NCBI GenBank assembly: GCA_026225435.1
Contig: JAMFST010000734.1
Location: 1 to 6,626 of the forward strand
Origin: Labilithrix luteola
Lineage (GTDB): Bacteria; Myxococcota_A; Polyangia; Polyangiales; Polyangiaceae
Direction: 5' to 3'
Length of the DNA: 6,626 nt
The position numbers and the translations under genes are program-made. How positions within the stretch are numbered: position 1 is the stretch's first letter; every line of letters starts with the position of its first letter. Of the stretch, positions 4,507 to 6,626 are shown piece after piece. The notes beneath the pieces are model-generated. The model was not told where the DNA came from. It did not search any database and was given only the letters and a program-made list of their open reading frames with translations.

Positions 4507-6228
4507 CTAAGCTTTCTTGGCGATGTCCCGCGCGCGCGCCTGGATGGCCTCGTCCTTGGGGGCGAGCCGGCGCGCCTCCTCGGCCTCCTCCTTCGCGCGC
4601 TCGGAGCGCTTGGTCAGCAGACAGACCACCGCGAGACCGAGGCGATACTCGGGGTTGCGCGGCGCGATCGTCACCGCCTGCTCGGCCAGGACGAAGGCCT
4701 TCTGCAGGTCCCCGTCGCTCAGCCTTAGCGCGGTGGCCGCGCGCGCCGCCACGTCACAGTCCGGCGTCGCCTCGTTGGCTCGCTGGAGGAAGATGGCCGC
4801 GTCGGCCCAGCGCTGCTCTCGTTCGGCGGCCTTGGCGGCGGTGATGTGCTTGTCGAAGCGGAGCTGCCGGCTGCGCGCGTCGAGATCCTCGTAGATGAAG
4901 CGGAGGCGCAGGTCCTCGCGGTGGTCGAGCGCCAGGCGGTAGTTGTTGGCGGCGGTGACGATGTCGTTCGCCGCCATCGCCTCCTCGCCGGCCTTGACCA
5001 GCATGTCGACGCGGGCCTGCGTGTGCGCGGCGAGCATCCCGGCGCGCAGATCGCTCGCCCGCGGGACGGACACCGCGCGAGCCGAGATCGGCGCCGCGTC
5101 CTGCGGCGGGGCCGACGAAGCGACCACGTTAGGGGTCGAGCCCGACCCCGGCGGCGGCGGGCGCATCGCCGGGACCGACGACGGATGCGCGATCGGCGGC
5201 GCGACGGAGATGGCGATGTCACCGACGGAGATCGGCGGCGCGGTGATGGCCACCGGGGGAGGAGCCTCGACGACCGGAGCCTCCACCTTCACCGCGGCCA
5301 TGCGCCGCGAGACCGCCTTCATCCCCTTGCTCGTCTTGCGCGGCGGCGGTGCGGGCGCCTTCGGCAACGGCGGCAGGCGCGCGTCGTAGTTGCGACGCAT
5401 CTGCGGATCGGTGAGCGCGTCGTGCGCCTCGGTGATGCGGCGAAAGACAAGCTCCACGCGCGCGCGCCCGGCGCCGATCTTCTTGCCGAAGAAGCGGTCG
5501 GGGTGCGCCTCGGCGGCAAGCGCGAAGTACGCGCGCTTGATCGCCTTCTTGTCGGCGTCCCGCGCGACGCCGAGCACCTCGTAGTAGCTCCCCTTCGACG
5601 TCTTGGCCTCGAGGGCGGCGATGGCGGCGAGCAGCGTCTCGTCGTCCGCGGGCGCGGCGGCGTCGGGCCGCATCGTCCGCGGCGGCCGCACCGTCTTGCC
5701 GGTCTTCGGCGGAGCGATGGTCTTGCCCTTCGGGGGCGCCATCGTCTTGCCCTTGGGGGGAGCGACGGTCTTCGCCTTCGGAGGCGCCATCGTCTTTCCC
5801 TTGGCCGGGCGCACGGTCTTCGGCGGCGCCACGGTCTTCCCTTTCGGCGGTCGCTGGGTACCGGGCTTCGGCCCCGGGTGCATGGTCTCCTCGGCGCGCG
5901 GATCGCGACGCCGGGTGGCGGTGGTGGCCGGCTCGGCGCGCGGATCGTCGCCGCCGCGCAGGCCGTAGCTCCCGGCGCTCGTGCGTGTCGCGGTCGGCTG
6001 GCTCCCTCCCGCGCGGACCGCCGCGCCCAGCTCCACCAGGTACGCGCCGACGCGCGCCACCTCGTCCGCATCGAGGCCAGTCATCTCGGCGACGGTCTCG
6101 AGGTCCAGCTGCCCGTCGAGCCGGGAGAGCACGTAGGCCTCCACGGCGCTCAGAGGCAGCTTCTTCACGTCGGCACCGCTCGGCTTCAGGATCACGCGCG
6201 TCGACCTCTCTCCCGCTGGCTGATCCAT
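4507..6228 (-). CDS. J-domain (DnaJ-like) protein with N-terminal helical domain, KGKT-repeat linker and C-terminal TPRs
   Basis: A 573-residue protein with no signal peptide or membrane helix, so cytoplasmic. Domains in order: a small helical, winged-helix-like module at about 22-72 (LSAVEAYVLSRLDG, then VAEMTGL and a LVELGA end), of a kind found at the start of many myxobacterial regulatory proteins; a basic Lys/Thr/Pro repeat at 129-188; a J domain at about 213-284 with YYEVLGV, IKRAY and the catalytic HPD at 242-244, which stimulates the ATPase of Hsp70/DnaK; a Pro/Ala/Val-rich linker at about 290-390; and three or four TPR-like helical repeats at about 404-570, a protein-binding scaffold. 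There is no G/F region or zinc finger, so it is a specialised (class III) J protein and not housekeeping DnaJ. It probably directs DnaK to particular clients held by the TPRs; the clients are unknown. Start: ATG at 6228 has only a weak ribosome-binding site. GTG at 6195 (codon 12) lies 9 nt after GGGAGAGAGG (6214-6205) and is a serious alternative, giving 562 residues. Confidence 0.9.
   Translation of the reverse strand: MDQPAGERSTRVILKPSGADVKKLPLSAVEAYVLSRLDGQLDLETVAEMTGLDADEVARVGAYLVELGAAVRAGGSQPTATRTSAGSYGLRGGDDPRAEPATTATRRRDPRAEETMHPGPKPGTQRPPKGKTVAPPKTVRPAKGKTMAPPKAKTVAPPKGKTMAPPKGKTIAPPKTGKTVRPPRTMRPDAAAPADDETLLAAIAALEAKTSKGSYYEVLGVARDADKKAIKRAYFALAAEAHPDRFFGKKIGAGRARVELVFRRITEAHDALTDPQMRRNYDARLPPLPKAPAPPPRKTSKGMKAVSRRMAAVKVEAPVVEAPPPVAITAPPISVGDIAISVAPPIAHPSSVPAMRPPPPGSGSTPNVVASSAPPQDAAPISARAVSVPRASDLRAGMLAAHTQARVDMLVKAGEEAMAANDIVTAANNYRLALDHREDLRLRFIYEDLDARSRQLRFDKHITAAKAAEREQRWADAAIFLQRANEATPDCDVAARAATALRLSDGDLQKAFVLAEQAVTIAPRNPEYRLGLAVVCLLTKRSERAKEEAEEARRLAPKDEAIQARARDIAKKA
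5665..5844 (-). repeat. Octapeptide-coding repeat (KGKTxAPP) in the J-domain protein
   Basis: Residues 129-188 consist of variants of KGKT(V/M/I)APP. Units at 129, 143, 151, 159 and 167 are clean 8-residue copies, with shortened or extended versions at 137 (KTVRPA) and 175 (KTGKTVRPP) and a final RTMRP. At the DNA level this is a degenerate 24-base period with silent differences, so the repeat is old or selected at protein level. It is strongly basic and probably unstructured. The regularly placed Thr could be targets of Ser/Thr kinases, which are abundant in myxobacteria; that is inference. Confidence 0.85.
6205..6214 (-). promoter_or_regulatory. Shine-Dalgarno-like purine run inside the annotated start of the J-domain gene
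   Basis: GGGAGAGAGG on the minus strand lies 9 nt before GTG at 6195-6193 (codon 12 from the ATG at 6228). The upstream ATG is preceded only by GATGAT. The shorter protein would begin MILKPSGADVKKLPLS and would still contain the whole N-terminal domain. This site therefore decides which start is real. Confidence 0.45.
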
Positions 6229-6262
6229 ATCATCGCAGCGGGCGCTGCCGCCGCGGATGTCT

Positions 6263-6626
6263 TCAGATGTCGTCGAAGCCGCCGCCGCGCCCCTTCCCCG
6301 AGGCGAAGCGCGTGGCGCCGGCCTGCGCCTGCTGCAGGTTGGCGACGCCGAGCTTCAGCTCCTGATCGAGCGCCGCCGGCAGGTCGAGCGACCACTGCTC
6401 GTAGCTCGATCGCCGGTCGCCGTTCATCGTCCCCTGGGGGAAGCGGGCCAGCTGGGCGGCGAGCGACTCGGCAGCGGCGCGGCTGGTCCCCTTCGGCACC
6501 ACGCGGCTCGCCAGACCGAAGGAGAGCGCCTCGGCGGCGTCGACCGGACGCCCGGTGAGGATCATGTCGAGCGCGCGGCCGTGGCCGATGAGACGCGGCA
6601 AGCGGATGGTGCCGCCGTCGATGAGC
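6263..6626 (-). CDS. Enoyl-CoA hydratase/isomerase (crotonase) family protein, 5' part missing
   Basis: The C-terminal 120 residues are visible; the gene continues past the right edge. The open frame runs to the edge ([14 protein letters not shown], then [25 protein letters not shown]), the signature region of the crotonase fold that follows the active-site helix. The tail ([26 protein letters not shown]) matches the subgroup usually annotated simply as crotonase/enoyl-CoA hydratase family. Such enzymes act on acyl-CoA thioesters in the cytoplasm, classically hydrating 2-enoyl-CoA in fatty-acid beta-oxidation, but relatives do isomerisation and other chemistry. The residues holding the oxyanion hole and the catalytic Glu positions lie off the window, so the reaction cannot be fixed. 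The stop is 34 nt before the J-domain gene ATG in the same direction, so co-transcription is possible although no functional link is evident. Confidence 0.93.
   Translation of the reverse strand, partial: LIDGGTIRLPRLIGHGRALDMILTGRPVDAAEALSFGLASRVVPKGTSRAAAESLAAQLARFPQGTMNGDRRSSYEQWSLDLPAALDQELKLGVANLQQAQAGATRFASGKGRGGGFDDI

Noticed and set aside
2285..4728. Plus-strand frames of 306 and 393 codons (2285-3205 and 3547-4728) opposite the barrel genes
   Set aside because: They resemble each other only because the barrel genes beneath them are paralogues. Composition is Gly/Ala/Val/Asp-rich with no recognisable domain.
4846..6558. A 570-codon plus-strand frame opposite the J-domain gene
   Set aside because: Arg-rich, low-complexity antisense translation. 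The minus strand in this span encodes clear J and TPR domains.
1..6626. CRISPR array, tRNA/rRNA gene, insertion sequence or phage attachment site
   Set aside because: No spaced identical repeats, cloverleaf arms, transposase motifs or terminal inverted repeats were seen on either strand.

Overview
High-GC bacterial DNA with G/C-dominated third codon positions. The window very probably comes from a myxobacterium or relative (phylum Myxococcota). The best clue is the surface protein at 99-1745, which ends in a MYXO-CTERM-type tail: a Gly-Cys-Ser motif, one membrane helix and an Arg cluster. It also carries Asp/Gly/Ser/Thr linkers (DAGTDGG, DASTGG) common in proteins of that phylum. A myxobacterial-style J-domain/TPR protein agrees with this.

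Layout: five genes lie on the minus strand, so transcription runs from the right edge to the left. In order of transcription they are: (1) the 3' part of a crotonase-family enoyl-CoA hydratase (6263 to beyond 6626); (2) a 573-residue cytoplasmic protein with a small N-terminal helical domain, a Lys/Thr/Pro octapeptide repeat, a J domain with intact HPD and C-terminal TPRs (4507-6228); (3) and (4) two tandem paralogous Omp85/BamA-type outer-membrane barrels without POTRA domains (3178-4449 and 1904-3178), sharing one base at the stop/start junction; (5) a secreted two-copy lamin-tail-domain protein with the sorting tail (99-1745). Gaps are 34, 57, -1 and 158 nt. The first four genes could form one transcript. 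The fifth has room for its own promoter, although none was recognised.

At the left edge, a short open stretch on the plus strand ends at base 32 and reads like the C-terminus of a short-chain dehydrogenase. A GC-rich hairpin (49-74) lies between that convergent gene and the lamin-tail gene.

Genes 2 to 5 suggest an envelope theme: a cytoplasmic co-chaperone with a protein-binding scaffold, two export-type or orphan barrels, and a surface-anchored extracellular protein. That they work together is inference from order and orientation only. The enoyl-CoA hydratase looks like a metabolic neighbour. No tRNA, rRNA, CRISPR, transposase or insertion sequence was seen.
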